Origin: an uncultured Alphaproteobacteria bacterium
Lineage (GTDB): Bacteria > Pseudomonadota > Alphaproteobacteria > Rhodobacterales > Rhodobacteraceae
NCBI GenBank assembly: GCA_902574225.1
Contig: CACGMO010000016.1
Coordinates: 1-48,100, forward strand
DNA length: 48,100 nt
Direction of reading: 5' to 3'
Of this stretch, positions 16,543 through 25,865 are shown in pieces. The translations under genes and the position numbers were made by a program. How positions within the stretch are numbered: position 1 is the first letter of the stretch; each line of letters begins with the position of its first letter. Under the pieces are notes generated by a model. That model made no database searches. It saw only the letters and a program-made list of their open reading frames with translations, and was not told where the DNA came from.

Positions 16543-17733
16543 TCAAAGTGGTGGCCAACAAGTTTGTTTTAGGTTATTGTCTCTTTGGTACAGGCCTATT
16601 GCACGCCTTGTTTTATGCCCTATTAGACCGTCTATGCCACCCGTGTAATATTTTCTAGATAGCTTTTCCTGTATACTTATTATTTCATTTTTTGTTAAAT
16701 TTTCGGTTGTTTCCCAATTTTTAAAAAAGTTGTGGCTGTTATATTTAATTTTGTCTGCAATGAACCCAACAGATAAAGCATATAAATCGGAGTTATTATA
16801 TTCTTTAAGTGTATAAAAGTTCTTGCTTACTAAATAAATAGGTCCGTGTATTCCAGCCGGAAACATTAAACTGTATGACTCATTAAGATCATCTTGAGGA
16901 AATTCTTCTCCTTTAAATCTAGATGCTCCTAGCTTTTTCCACTGGCTCAAGCTTCTTGAATGATCTGGTCCCTCTAGGTAGCAACTAATGCTGTTTGACA
17001 GTTGAACTTCATATCCCCATTCTAAGTTATTATCCCATCCAAACTGATGTAAATAGTTTGCAATGGAAGCCAATATATCTGGCTGACTGTTCCATATGTC
17101 TCTATTTCCGTCATTATCATAATCTACAGCGAATTTAACAAGAGTGGAAGGTAGGAACTGAGGTTGTCCAAGAGCACCCGCTTTCGAAGCTTTTAAATAT
17201 TTAATATTTATTTCATTTTCTATAGCAAAATCAATTAGATAAATAAGCTCATTCAAGTAAACTAGTCTATTTGATGATGAAAAGCTGAGTAGAGATAGTA
17301 CTTGAAGACTGTCTAGCCTTGGCCTTACTCTTCCAAAGAATGTCTCGTTAGCCCATATAGCAAGCAAAAAATGTCTATCTACTTCATATAAATTTTCGAT
17401 ATTTTCTAATATTTTTTGAAGGCTTTTTTTATATTTTTTGCCTACTTTGGTTTTTTGTAAAATTAGTTTTTTATTGAAATACTTTGCAGGATCAGAAAAC
17501 TCAGCCTGCTCGTTTTTATTGAGTAACCTTTTTAATTTTATCACAGAGCCTATGTTGTCTTTGAGATGCGTTTCAATTTCACTAATAATTTTATGGCTAT
17601 TAAATTTTTGCTGGAGTTTTGGTAGCAAAAACTTATCCAGCCAGTATTCATACACTTTTGTACTCTGCGGAAAAATAGGTGCCGGTAAGGATATGAAAAT
17701 TATACACAAAATAATTTTGATAGTGTTCTTCAA
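16543..17733 (-). CDS. Lytic murein transglycosylase, MltB-like (SLT_2 + peptidoglycan-binding domain)
   Basis: 396 residues beginning with a signal peptide (hydrophobic segment about residues 5-20, PQS near the cleavage site). The catalytic domain has the glutamate E130 in LAIWANETFFGR, followed by KASKAGALGQPQFLPS and YDNDGNRDIWNSQPD. These are MltB-family signatures. A C-terminal peptidoglycan-binding repeat follows, with IDGLIGHKTRRAIGLYQ. The enzyme cleaves the glycan strand in the periplasm, forming 1,6-anhydro-muramyl ends. The start is TTG at 17733 overlapping the TGA of the upstream SDR, so translation is probably coupled. No lipobox cysteine is seen, so it is likely soluble rather than lipid-anchored. 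Confidence 0.92.
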   Translation of the reverse strand: MKNTIKIILCIIFISLPAPIFPQSTKVYEYWLDKFLLPKLQQKFNSHKIISEIETHLKDNIGSVIKLKRLLNKNEQAEFSDPAKYFNKKLILQKTKVGKKYKKSLQKILENIENLYEVDRHFLLAIWANETFFGRVRPRLDSLQVLSLLSFSSSNRLVYLNELIYLIDFAIENEINIKYLKASKAGALGQPQFLPSTLVKFAVDYDNDGNRDIWNSQPDILASIANYLHQFGWDNNLEWGYEVQLSNSISCYLEGPDHSRSLSQWKKLGASRFKGEEFPQDDLNESYSLMFPAGIHGPIYLVSKNFYTLKEYNNSDLYALSVGFIADKIKYNSHNFFKNWETTENLTKNEIISIQEKLSRKYYTGGIDGLIGHKTRRAIGLYQRDNNLKQTCWPPL

Positions 17734-18572
17734 GACAAAAATCTATTTATTAATTTAGTGCTTTCTTGCCATAAACGATCTGCAATATCCGATTTTAAAG
17801 CCTCTTTTGAGGGGTTTGATTCACTTCTCTTTATGAAATACTTACCAGAAACTTTTTGCACCGTCTCGTTTGTTGCTAGATAGACAAGAGTGTCTGCGCC
17901 TTCCTCAGGTGATATGCCTCTGTATTTTAAAACTAACCTAATAATAAACTGTAAAAGTCCTTTATGATCTTGACCTATGTTCGTATTTACGATTCCTGGA
18001 TGTACACAATTTACAGATATATTTTTTTCGGTAAGATTTTCCGATAACTTTAGTGTAAATAACAAATTACATAACTTAGACCTTGAATAACGTTCGTACC
18101 AACTTTTCGAATTGCTACTGTCCAAATTATTAAAATCTAGAACTGCGGTTTTATGAGCGCTACTCCCTACATTAATTATTCTGCCACCTTCACGTATCAA
18201 ATTTTTTTCAAGAAGCCTGTTTGTAAGATAAAAGGGACCTAGATGGTTTGTTGCAAAGACTTTTTCAATTCCCACACTATTATACGATTTCTTAAACAAA
18301 ATAGTTCCTGCGTTATTGATCAGACAATTTAGTTTTATCTTAGATTTGTTAAATACATTCACAATTTCATTAATATCATCAGGCTCAGACAAATCACATC
18401 TTAAGAAACTTACCTGTTTGTCGTTGCAAAATGACTTAAGTTCATATTTTACAGCATCTAATTTATTTTTATTTCGATATGTAATAAAAAGCCGATGGTT
18501 CATCGCTAATAAGGACCTTGCAGCGGAAAGTCCAATCCCGTCAGTTCCTCCAGTAAGAAATATATTCTGCAT
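17730..18572 (-). CDS. SDR-family oxidoreductase (retinol dehydrogenase/WWOX-like)
   Basis: A 280-residue SDR with TGGTDGIGLSAARSL as the cofactor motif near the N terminus, LINNAGT at the NNAG position and catalytic YSRSKLCNLLFTLKL. The YxxxK plus CNLLF continuation and VNCVHPGIVNTNI are typical of the retinol dehydrogenase-like branch. The longest possible frame starts at 18602, but ATG 18572 is preceded by CAGGGAAGG and puts the GxxxGIG motif at the usual position, so I chose it. It overlaps the transglycosylase by 4 bases. Substrate unknown. Confidence 0.85.
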   Translation of the reverse strand: MQNIFLTGGTDGIGLSAARSLLAMNHRLFITYRNKNKLDAVKYELKSFCNDKQVSFLRCDLSEPDDINEIVNVFNKSKIKLNCLINNAGTILFKKSYNSVGIEKVFATNHLGPFYLTNRLLEKNLIREGGRIINVGSSAHKTAVLDFNNLDSSNSKSWYERYSRSKLCNLLFTLKLSENLTEKNISVNCVHPGIVNTNIGQDHKGLLQFIIRLVLKYRGISPEEGADTLVYLATNETVQKVSGKYFIKRSESNPSKEALKSDIADRLWQESTKLINRFLS

Positions 18573-18602
18573 AAACCTTCCCTGTAGAAATCTTCCATCC
18601 AA

Positions 18603-18741
18603 GCAATGGCATTCTTTTATACAATAATTATTATTTTAGCCCCTTTTCTATTAATACTAAATAGATAATAAATTTACGCAACGTAAGTCTTGTATTAAAT
18701 AACTCAATGCATTATTTCACGTTCATCGGAGGAAAGGTTTT
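18603..18741. promoter_or_regulatory. Divergent spacer with a TTACG-CAA-CGTAA inverted repeat
   Basis: This spacer of about 140 bases lies between the SDR (-) and the RND permease (+). An inverted repeat TTACG-CAA-CGTAA occupies 18674-18686, about 55 bases before the permease start, a position suited to an operator. A possible -35 TTGTAT lies just downstream at 18691, with only a weak -10. The permease has a clear ribosome site, GGAGGAAAGG. No regulator gene adjoins. Confidence 0.35.
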
Positions 18742-21060
18742 ATGATAGAGGCTTGGTCAAATCAAGTAATTAAGAATAGAATTTTCATACTTATAATAAC
18801 AGTTTTACTGATTTTAGTGTCAGTTTTTTCTATCTCTAAAAACCCTATAGGGGTTAATAATTCAAATGAAATGTGGTTCCTTGAAGGCGATCCAACGCTT
18901 TTAGCTCATGATAAAATGAGAGATCTATTTGGAAGCACTGAGTCTCTAGTTGTCGGTATAGAAGCGAGACCAAAAGATAAAGACCTTTTCAATCTTGAAA
19001 CTGTAAAGATGATTGAAGAAATTCATGCAATGTTAGAAGAACATGAGGTGGTTGAGAAGGTTGATAGTCTAGCCAGATATCAGAGGACATATAATCGAGG
19101 TGGGGTTGTTGCTACAGACTATATTTTCGAGGACATAGAGAATTTAGATGATAATTTAGATCAATTAGACACGGCTAGGATTGCCATGCAGGATGAAAAC
19201 CTAGCGCTCGACACCCTTATAAGCAAAGATTTTAGGCATACCAGAATAATTGCAAGAACGGAGTATATTGTTAACGGACTTGATCACAAGCTTAAAGTTG
19301 TAACGGATTTACGTAACTTCATAAATGAGATGGGATATTTGGAAAAGGGATATGATATAAAGTTTGGAGGACAACCGGTTTTAAATGAACGTTTCACCGT
19401 AATCAGTAACTCAGATGCCGCTTGGCTAAATCCTACTGTTGCTGCTATAATGATGATTGTCTTAGGCATTGTTTTTAGATCTTTGACCGGTATTTTGGCT
19501 CCCTGGGTCGTTATTGGTACAGCAGTCACAATGATGACCGGTTTACAAGCGTATCTTGGCTATAATATAACGCCAGTAAACCAAGCTTTAATTCCTATCA
19601 CAATGTTGTTAGGTATGGCGTGCACGGTTCACGTTATGTCTGAGTTTTATAGCTTAAGAACTCTTTCCAAGCACACAGCTTTAGACGCATCTAAAGAATT
19701 AATAAAAAACCTTTTTAAGCCTATATTCTTTACGCAATTTACCACTTCAATTGGATTTGCTGCGCTGTATATAACAAAATTATCTCCTGTGCGTGAGTTT
19801 TCGTTGTTAGCAACGATACTACCAATGATTATTTTTATTCTCTCAATGACTTCGTTGCCTGCTGCTTTATCATTTTTAAACAGACTCTCACCAGCTACGA
19901 AGAAAGCTTATGACAATGATTGGCTTACACGTGTGACCTCCAGTCTTCCAAATTTTTCATACAAAAATAGATTTAGTATTTTAATGGTGGGACTGCTACT
20001 CATCTCTGTAAGCTTTTTTAGCGCAACCTACATTAAAGTTGATACGAATATTTTTAAATTTTTTAAAGGTGATCTCAAAATATCAGAAGACTTGAGGTAT
20101 TTTGATAGAGAGTTTAAAGGATCATCAAATATTGATATGATGCTAGACTCTGAATTAGAAGAGGGGATTAAAGAGCCCAGCTTTCTCACAAAACTTGATG
20201 CTCTCGAGGCTTTTCTTGAAAAACAAGAAAAGTCAGGGAAAATAGTCGGTTATCTGGATCAACTTAAGCAAATTAGGAAGGCGTTTTCAGATAACAAAAA
20301 AGAGTTTTACAAAATACCAGATAGTAAACCCATGACTAGCCAGCTTTTGTTATTGTTCGAAAACTCAGGTCCTGATGATGACCTTTCAGATATTAAAGAT
20401 TTTGATGAGCGATTTACGAGAATAACTTTACCGACAATTAATATGGATGCTAGTGAATATAATCAGTTTCTGGATGATATGATGCAAACAATAAACAAAG
20501 ATTTTCCAGACTTGAATGTTACTCCTACCGGTCCAATGGTAATGTTTCAAGCTCAAAATGAGTATACCGATAAAGGGATTAGCCAATCATTCATGCTTTC
20601 ATTAACCTTTATAAGTGTTGTTCTTTTTATTATCTTTTGGTCTATTAAACATGGCGCGATTGCCGTGTTCCCAGCAGTCGTTCCAATAGTTTTTGCTGGT
20701 GGATGTTTTGCAATGTTGGGTAAGGATTTGAATTTGGGATCATTAATAGTGGGAGCTATGACAATGGGTATTGCGATTGACGACTGTATTCATGTCGTCA
20801 GTAGATATAAGTTAGCGAGATCTCTAGGAAGTTCCGTAGAACACTCAATAAAGAGAGCTATGACAGAGTCAGGAAGAGCCATTATCACTACGTCTTTGGC
20901 GCTTGTTATCGGGTTTAGCACTTTTTTGTTTGCACGTTTAGTACCTATGATTGATATTGGATGGCTCACCACTGTGATTTTTACTTTGGCTTTGTTAGGG
21001 TGCCTGTTGTTTATACCCGCGCTACTCTTTATATTCGAAAAAGAAGAAAAACTCACCTAA
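18742..21060 (+). CDS. RND/MMPL-superfamily exporter permease
   Basis: 772 residues with the layout of a half-size RND permease of the MMPL/HpnN kind: one N-terminal helix, a periplasmic loop (about 40-220), a cluster of helices (about 225-380), a second single helix near 410, a second periplasmic loop, and a final helix cluster (about 615-765). Sterol-sensing-like phrases such as GMACTVHVMSEFYSL and AMTMGIAIDDCIHVVSRYK carry the charged residues expected for proton relay. These proteins move lipids or other hydrophobic molecules out of the inner membrane. The next two genes encode a periplasmic LolA-like protein and an outer-membrane barrel, suggesting a dedicated export path. No membrane-fusion protein or TolC is present here. 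Confidence 0.88.
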   Translation: MIEAWSNQVIKNRIFILIITVLLILVSVFSISKNPIGVNNSNEMWFLEGDPTLLAHDKMRDLFGSTESLVVGIEARPKDKDLFNLETVKMIEEIHAMLEEHEVVEKVDSLARYQRTYNRGGVVATDYIFEDIENLDDNLDQLDTARIAMQDENLALDTLISKDFRHTRIIARTEYIVNGLDHKLKVVTDLRNFINEMGYLEKGYDIKFGGQPVLNERFTVISNSDAAWLNPTVAAIMMIVLGIVFRSLTGILAPWVVIGTAVTMMTGLQAYLGYNITPVNQALIPITMLLGMACTVHVMSEFYSLRTLSKHTALDASKELIKNLFKPIFFTQFTTSIGFAALYITKLSPVREFSLLATILPMIIFILSMTSLPAALSFLNRLSPATKKAYDNDWLTRVTSSLPNFSYKNRFSILMVGLLLISVSFFSATYIKVDTNIFKFFKGDLKISEDLRYFDREFKGSSNIDMMLDSELEEGIKEPSFLTKLDALEAFLEKQEKSGKIVGYLDQLKQIRKAFSDNKKEFYKIPDSKPMTSQLLLLFENSGPDDDLSDIKDFDERFTRITLPTINMDASEYNQFLDDMMQTINKDFPDLNVTPTGPMVMFQAQNEYTDKGISQSFMLSLTFISVVLFIIFWSIKHGAIAVFPAVVPIVFAGGCFAMLGKDLNLGSLIVGAMTMGIAIDDCIHVVSRYKLARSLGSSVEHSIKRAMTESGRAIITTSLALVIGFSTFLFARLVPMIDIGWLTTVIFTLALLGCLLFIPALLFIFEKEEKLT

Positions 21061-21080
21061 GCTTTGAGATTGTTACGTAT

Positions 21081-21887
21081 ATGAACTTTAATATGATATT
21101 TTCAAAATACTTTTTGTTTTTTCTTGTGTTACTTTTCCCAAATGTATCTGTGTCCATGACCGCTTACGAGATCATGAAAAAAGTTGATCAGAGGTATACA
21201 GGAGAAACTATAGAGCAGACATCTACTCTTGTTTTGATCGACAAGAAAAATAGAAAAAGAGAGAGAAAACTAAAGGGTTTTACAAAAGAAGTTTCAACCG
21301 GAACAAAAAGCATCTCTTTTTTCTTGAGCCCTTCCGATGTGAAGAACACCTCCTATTTGTCTTACAACTGGGACGATCCGTCAAAAGATAATGACTCCTG
21401 GTTGTATCTCCCAAGTCTTCAAAAAACTAATAGGATTTCTGGTGGAGATCGATCCAATTCTTTTATGGGTAGTGATTTTACATATGCTGATTTAGATGGA
21501 GTAGAAATTGAAGACTATACTTACAAAATTGTAAAAGATAGTGATGTAGTTGATGGTGCAGATTGTTGGGTAATTGAGGCTACACCAAAATCAAAAGATG
21601 TAATAAAGGAAACAGGTTACTTAAAAACACTTACTTGGATTAGAAAAGATATATTCTTTGGTGTCAAAGGCAGAATACTTGTAAAGAAGGGGAAAAAAGT
21701 TAAGCTCTGGTCAGCAAAGGATATTAAAAAAATTGATGGTGTCTGGGTTGCAAAGACGCAACAGATGACTACTACAAAAAAGAAGAAGCGTGAGCATTCA
21801 AGTATTTTTATTATTGACACAATAGCGTTTAATAAAAAATTAAATGATAGCTTGTTTGAATCCGAGGCCATGCAGCGAGGCTATTAA
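21081..21887 (+). CDS. Periplasmic LolA-like (outer membrane lipoprotein-sorting-like) protein
   Basis: 268 residues from ATG 21081. A longer open frame begins at 20961 inside the permease gene, but only the 21081 start gives a signal peptide (hydrophobic FSKYFLFFLVLLFPNVSVS). The mature part begins TAYEIMKKVDQRYTGETIE and holds WLYLPSLQKTNRISGGDRSNSFMGSDF, the signature of the LolA-like family annotated as outer-membrane lipoprotein-sorting protein. It should fold as an open beta-barrel half able to carry a lipid chain across the periplasm. It lies between an RND permease and a barrel gene and starts 21 bases after the permease. The carried molecule is unknown; it is not the housekeeping LolA. 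Confidence 0.87.
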   Translation: MNFNMIFSKYFLFFLVLLFPNVSVSMTAYEIMKKVDQRYTGETIEQTSTLVLIDKKNRKRERKLKGFTKEVSTGTKSISFFLSPSDVKNTSYLSYNWDDPSKDNDSWLYLPSLQKTNRISGGDRSNSFMGSDFTYADLDGVEIEDYTYKIVKDSDVVDGADCWVIEATPKSKDVIKETGYLKTLTWIRKDIFFGVKGRILVKKGKKVKLWSAKDIKKIDGVWVAKTQQMTTTKKKKREHSSIFIIDTIAFNKKLNDSLFESEAMQRGY

Positions 21888-21892
21888 TAAAC

Positions 21893-23302
21893 GTGTTCAG
21901 GCTCGTAATTTTACTTGTTTTTATAACACTTCTTTACTCGACAGTATATGCACAATCAGATGACGATTTTCTATCTGATTTTGGTGGAGATGATTTCGAG
22001 GAAATAGAAAGTGAACTTGATCTCGTTACAACGAATGTTGTTAAAGAAAAATTTTCTGACATTTCAATCGAAAAAAAAGAAACCAGTGAAAGTTTTGATT
22101 GGGACGCTATTTTCTCTCAAAACTTATACTATGGCCTTGAATCTCCATCTGTTCCTTTTTTCAGGAGAGCTCCAGGGATTGAGGCAATACATAGCAATAT
22201 TTATCTAGGGCTAAATACAAAATTTGCGGAAGACATTAACTTCAAGCTCTCTGGTGACGTCAATTGGGACTGGGGGTATTTTGAAAGCTATAAGTATTCT
22301 TACGGTCCTACAGCTGCTGATTTTAAGCTAAGAGATCTGTACATTGACTTTTATCCAATCGATGGACTTTGGTTTAGAGTTGGAAATCAAATAATTGCGA
22401 GAGGAGAGTCAAGCTTACTAATTTCAAGTGATATTACTAATCCAAGAGATCTATCTACTATTGGGTTGCAGGATTTGGATGATATAAGATTAAATATTCC
22501 CTCTATATTAGCTGGGTACAATATTGGTTCGTTAAAGCAAGAGATTATTGTCTTTTTGGACGAAAAAAGAAATAAAGTTGCAAGATCTGGAACAGCATTT
22601 GATCCTGAAGCTGCTTTTTTAGGTGCGTCAATAATTACCGATGTTTCTCCCGTGCAACATAATATAAGTTACGCCTTAAGAAATAAAATCCTTTTATCGG
22701 GCTTTCAATTGGATTTGTCTTTAGGAGAATATAATAATAAGCAGTTATCAACACTGAGTTCCTCTGTGTCAGGAAATGTAACTACGCTTAGCACTCAGCA
22801 GGATAGAATAGCTTTCTTAGGTTTAAGCGGTAATTTTGCGTTTTCAGACTTTGTTCTAAAATTCGATACCTCTCACAAAAAGGGAAAAAGATTTCCTTAT
22901 TCCAATCCTTTGATAGGCCCTTGGTCTGAAAATGAGGTATCCGAATTTTCTTTAGGCGCTGATTATTCTGGTTTTAGGGATTTGAGCATAAATATTGAAT
23001 TAGCTAGTACGTATATTCATGATCACGGTGCGCAAATAGCAAATAAGCAGAATGAATATGGATATAGTTTAAGGTTTGATTGGAGATTGTATAACGATCT
23101 TTTAGATATTTCATTGCAGCATGCAAATATTTTGGGAGATAATGGGAGTTTTTCATCAGTATCAGCGGTATATGAGTTAAGCAACAGCATCAATATTGGT
23201 AGCAAATTTATTTCCTTTGATAGCTATAACAATACTGAGCAATTATATCCCTATAGGCATCAAGATTTGATCGAGCTTACACTAGATTACTATTTTAATT
23301 GA
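21893..23302 (+). CDS. Outer-membrane beta-barrel protein, DUF1302/porin-like
   Basis: 469 residues. A signal peptide (LVILLVFITLLYSTVYAQ) is followed by a very acidic stretch (DDDFLSDFGGDDFEEIESELD), then alternating strand sequence throughout with aromatic girdle residues, ending in LIELTLDYYFN, close to a barrel-closing signal. Phrases such as DLYIDFYPIDGLWFRVGNQIIARGES resemble DUF1302/DUF1302-like barrels that co-occur with RND exporters. It starts at GTG 21893, five bases after the LolA-like gene. It is probably the outer-membrane end of this three-gene export system. The exact Pfam family is uncertain. It overlaps the convergent SLC13 gene by 8 bases. Confidence 0.72.
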   Translation: MFRLVILLVFITLLYSTVYAQSDDDFLSDFGGDDFEEIESELDLVTTNVVKEKFSDISIEKKETSESFDWDAIFSQNLYYGLESPSVPFFRRAPGIEAIHSNIYLGLNTKFAEDINFKLSGDVNWDWGYFESYKYSYGPTAADFKLRDLYIDFYPIDGLWFRVGNQIIARGESSLLISSDITNPRDLSTIGLQDLDDIRLNIPSILAGYNIGSLKQEIIVFLDEKRNKVARSGTAFDPEAAFLGASIITDVSPVQHNISYALRNKILLSGFQLDLSLGEYNNKQLSTLSSSVSGNVTTLSTQQDRIAFLGLSGNFAFSDFVLKFDTSHKKGKRFPYSNPLIGPWSENEVSEFSLGADYSGFRDLSINIELASTYIHDHGAQIANKQNEYGYSLRFDWRLYNDLLDISLQHANILGDNGSFSSVSAVYELSNSINIGSKFISFDSYNNTEQLYPYRHQDLIELTLDYYFN

Positions 23303-25073
23303 TGGGCCAAAATATCAATAGTAGTGGAATACTTGTTATAATAATAAGGACTTCGAGAACTAAACCCATTCTCCAGTAGTCCCCAAATCTGTAGCCGCCA
23401 GGCCCCAAGATTATGGTATTATTTTTATGTCCAATCGGAGTTAGAAAAGCACATGATGCTGATACTGCGACTGCCATAAGAAATGTATCTGTATTTAAAT
23501 TTAGTGTTTGCGCTAATTGAATGCTTATAGGTGCAATAACTAAAGTCGTAGCAGTATTATTTAAGATATCCGATAGTGTCATGGTAATAATCATAATTAT
23601 TGCGATAATCAACCATGGTTCCATTGATGACGCATATTTTGTTAAAATCTGGACAATTATTTCTGTTGTACCATTACTCTCAAGAGCAGCTCCTAAAGGT
23701 ATAACAGAGGCTAAAAGGATAATTACGGGCCATTCCACACTAGAATAAACATCTCTAGGAGGTACTATTTTAGTAAGGCAGTATAATATTATCACTAAGC
23801 CCAAAACAATAGGTAACTTTAGTAGGCCAACGCTTGCGACTATCAGGCCAACAAAGAAAATACTCAGAGCTGCGGTCATCTTGCTTGTATCCGTAATGTT
23901 TAAGCCTCGTTCTGCAAGAGGGAGGCACCCAATCCAATTAATTACCTCATTAAAGCTCTCTTTGGGCACAAGAATCAAAAGCATATCGCCTTCTCTTATT
24001 ATTGTTCTCCGAATTTGTTTTCTTATGGGGCGTCCTTTTCTTGAAATTCCAAGTAACACTGTAGCTTTCCGCCAAGCCAATCCAACTTTTATTGCAGACG
24101 TATTTAATAAACGAGACGTGTCTGTAACGACAACTTCAATAGGAATATAATTATCTGATTCAGCTAAAATCCGATCTTTTTTAAACGGGAATTCAAGTTT
24201 TTGTGTCGATCGAAATTCATCTAAAGACTCTGGGGTTGCATCTATTATAAGTTGATCATTTTCCTCTATTTTTAAATTTCGACTACCTTTATCTATTCTT
24301 ATCGAGTTTCTTATTATACCCAGTACTGCAGAGTCACATTTTTCTGCTGCTTCATAAATTTCATGAAGATTTTTTCCTAATATAAGTGAATTTCTTGATA
24401 CTGTTAAATTTGATACATACGAGGCTATCTCTATTAATTCTTTCCCTGCGTCATCATTTTGTGAGGTCTTTGGTATTAAACGCCAGCCAATTAAGGCGAC
24501 AAATGCAAGTCCAATTATTGCGGTTATTCCTCCTACTGGAAAAAAGTCAAACATTTTAAATGGTTCACCGGTGTGCTCATAGCGAATGCTTGATATTATT
24601 ATGTTTGGAGGCGTACCTATCAGGGTAGCCATACCTCCAAGAATTGTTGCGAACGATAAGGGCATTAGTGTCTTTCTTGGTGCCCAATTAGATGCTCTAG
24701 CTTTATTTATATCTATTGGCATTAAGAGCGCAAGCGCTGCAACGTTATTCATGAAAGCCGAGAGAATTGCACCTATAAAACCTATAATCGATATATGTCC
24801 CCACAGACTTTTCCCAAATGCTGATATTTTTTGGCCAATAAAAAAAATTGCTCCGGAGTTAATCAAGCCTTTTGATACTACTAATACTAATGCAACGATA
24901 ATAGTTGCCGGGTGAGCAAAGCCATCAAACGCATTATTGTACGGAACAACACCAATAGCTACAGATATTATGAGAATGGAAAAAGCAACTAAATCATAAC
25001 GAAATTTTCCCCAAAGCAACAAAGAGAAAAGTAAACAAAAAATTGCCACTAATAAAATCTGTTCGGAGTTCAT
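23295..25073 (-). CDS. SLC13/DASS-family permease with two RCK_C (TrkA-C) domains
   Basis: 592 residues. Two blocks of membrane helices (about 1-200 and 395-590) flank a soluble middle with two TrkA-C-like domains (about 205-290 and 300-375). The transporter signatures are FMNNVAALALLMPI and ATLIGTPPNIIISS in the first half, and LNNTATTLVIAPI with FLTPIGHKNNTIILGPGGYRFGDYWRMG in the second. This arrangement is the bacterial sodium-coupled anion branch of SLC13, often for sulfate or dicarboxylates. The RCK_C domains may bind a ligand that controls transport. It overlaps the barrel gene tail by 8 bases. The substrate is not readable from sequence. Confidence 0.9.
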   Translation of the reverse strand: MNSEQILLVAIFCLLFSLLLWGKFRYDLVAFSILIISVAIGVVPYNNAFDGFAHPATIIVALVLVVSKGLINSGAIFFIGQKISAFGKSLWGHISIIGFIGAILSAFMNNVAALALLMPIDINKARASNWAPRKTLMPLSFATILGGMATLIGTPPNIIISSIRYEHTGEPFKMFDFFPVGGITAIIGLAFVALIGWRLIPKTSQNDDAGKELIEIASYVSNLTVSRNSLILGKNLHEIYEAAEKCDSAVLGIIRNSIRIDKGSRNLKIEENDQLIIDATPESLDEFRSTQKLEFPFKKDRILAESDNYIPIEVVVTDTSRLLNTSAIKVGLAWRKATVLLGISRKGRPIRKQIRRTIIREGDMLLILVPKESFNEVINWIGCLPLAERGLNITDTSKMTAALSIFFVGLIVASVGLLKLPIVLGLVIILYCLTKIVPPRDVYSSVEWPVIILLASVIPLGAALESNGTTEIIVQILTKYASSMEPWLIIAIIMIITMTLSDILNNTATTLVIAPISIQLAQTLNLNTDTFLMAVAVSASCAFLTPIGHKNNTIILGPGGYRFGDYWRMGLVLEVLIIITSIPLLLIFWPIN

Positions 25074-25082
25074 CTAGAAAAC

Positions 25083-25844
25083 CTATTTTAACTTTCTAGA
25101 AAATAGATCAAGTATTCTAAACCAGTGGGTTTCGGCATGCCTCCTATTATATAGTTGACCTCTATTTGGAAATGCAAACCCATGATGAGTTTTTGGAAAT
25201 ATCTCAATTTTATAGTTAACTGAAGTTGCAGACAGATGTTTTTCCAGAGCATTTATCATTTCTAATGGAGCATAGCTATCTGTTTCTGCACAGCCAAAAT
25301 AAAGCTCACCTTTTACACTATTAATAAATAGATGGGGGGAGTCTTCGCTCTCTGTTACCAACTTTACACCATGTATTGAGGCCGCTGCTGCGACTTTTTC
25401 TGGTAATTTTCCAGCTGCATAGAAAGCAAAGGGCCCACTCATACAATATCCAACTAATCCAATAGAACAATTTTTTGCGCTATTTTGATTTTCACAAAAT
25501 TCAATCATGTGATCTATGTCCTCTAAAACTAGGGCATTAGATAGGTTGTCCATATTTTTAAACATCAATTCTCTTGAGGCTTCTGGAGAGTAACCTTCGA
25601 TAAAATTAAGGTTCGGTTTATTCCATTCAAAAGGCTTAGCTGTTCTATAATAGAGGTTAGGGCAGAGTACGTAGTAACCGCAAGCAGCTATTCTGGATGC
25701 CATGTCGTGAAGTTCCTGCCTGATACCAGGAGCATCCATTAACAGAATAACAACGGGATATATATCATCGTCGCTTGGGTGCACAATAAATGTAGGCATT
25801 TTTTGATTTTCAGAAACTTTAATTTCTACTATTTTTTCTATCAT
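25083..25844 (-). CDS. Dienelactone hydrolase-family alpha/beta hydrolase
   Basis: 253 residues of alpha/beta-hydrolase fold. The catalytic triad is visible: cysteine nucleophile C134 in VGYCMSGPFA, aspartate D189 in CAETDSYAP and histidine H221 in KTHHGFAFPNR. The cysteine nucleophile, rather than serine, and the AETD and HGF phrases identify the dienelactone hydrolase family. The founding members open the ring in chlorocatechol degradation, but most relatives have other ester or lactone substrates. No aromatic pathway genes are nearby, so its role is open. It ends 9 bases before the start of the SLC13 gene, on the same strand. Confidence 0.9.
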   Translation of the reverse strand: MIEKIVEIKVSENQKMPTFIVHPSDDDIYPVVILLMDAPGIRQELHDMASRIAACGYYVLCPNLYYRTAKPFEWNKPNLNFIEGYSPEASRELMFKNMDNLSNALVLEDIDHMIEFCENQNSAKNCSIGLVGYCMSGPFAFYAAGKLPEKVAAAASIHGVKLVTESEDSPHLFINSVKGELYFGCAETDSYAPLEMINALEKHLSATSVNYKIEIFPKTHHGFAFPNRGQLYNRRHAETHWFRILDLFSRKLK

Positions 25845-25865
25845 TAAGTCACCCCCATAATTGAT

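Noticed and set aside
20961-21080. Extended N terminus of the LolA-like gene inside the RND gene
   Set aside because: The added residues are the other frame of the permease end, and only the start at 21081 gives a proper signal peptide.
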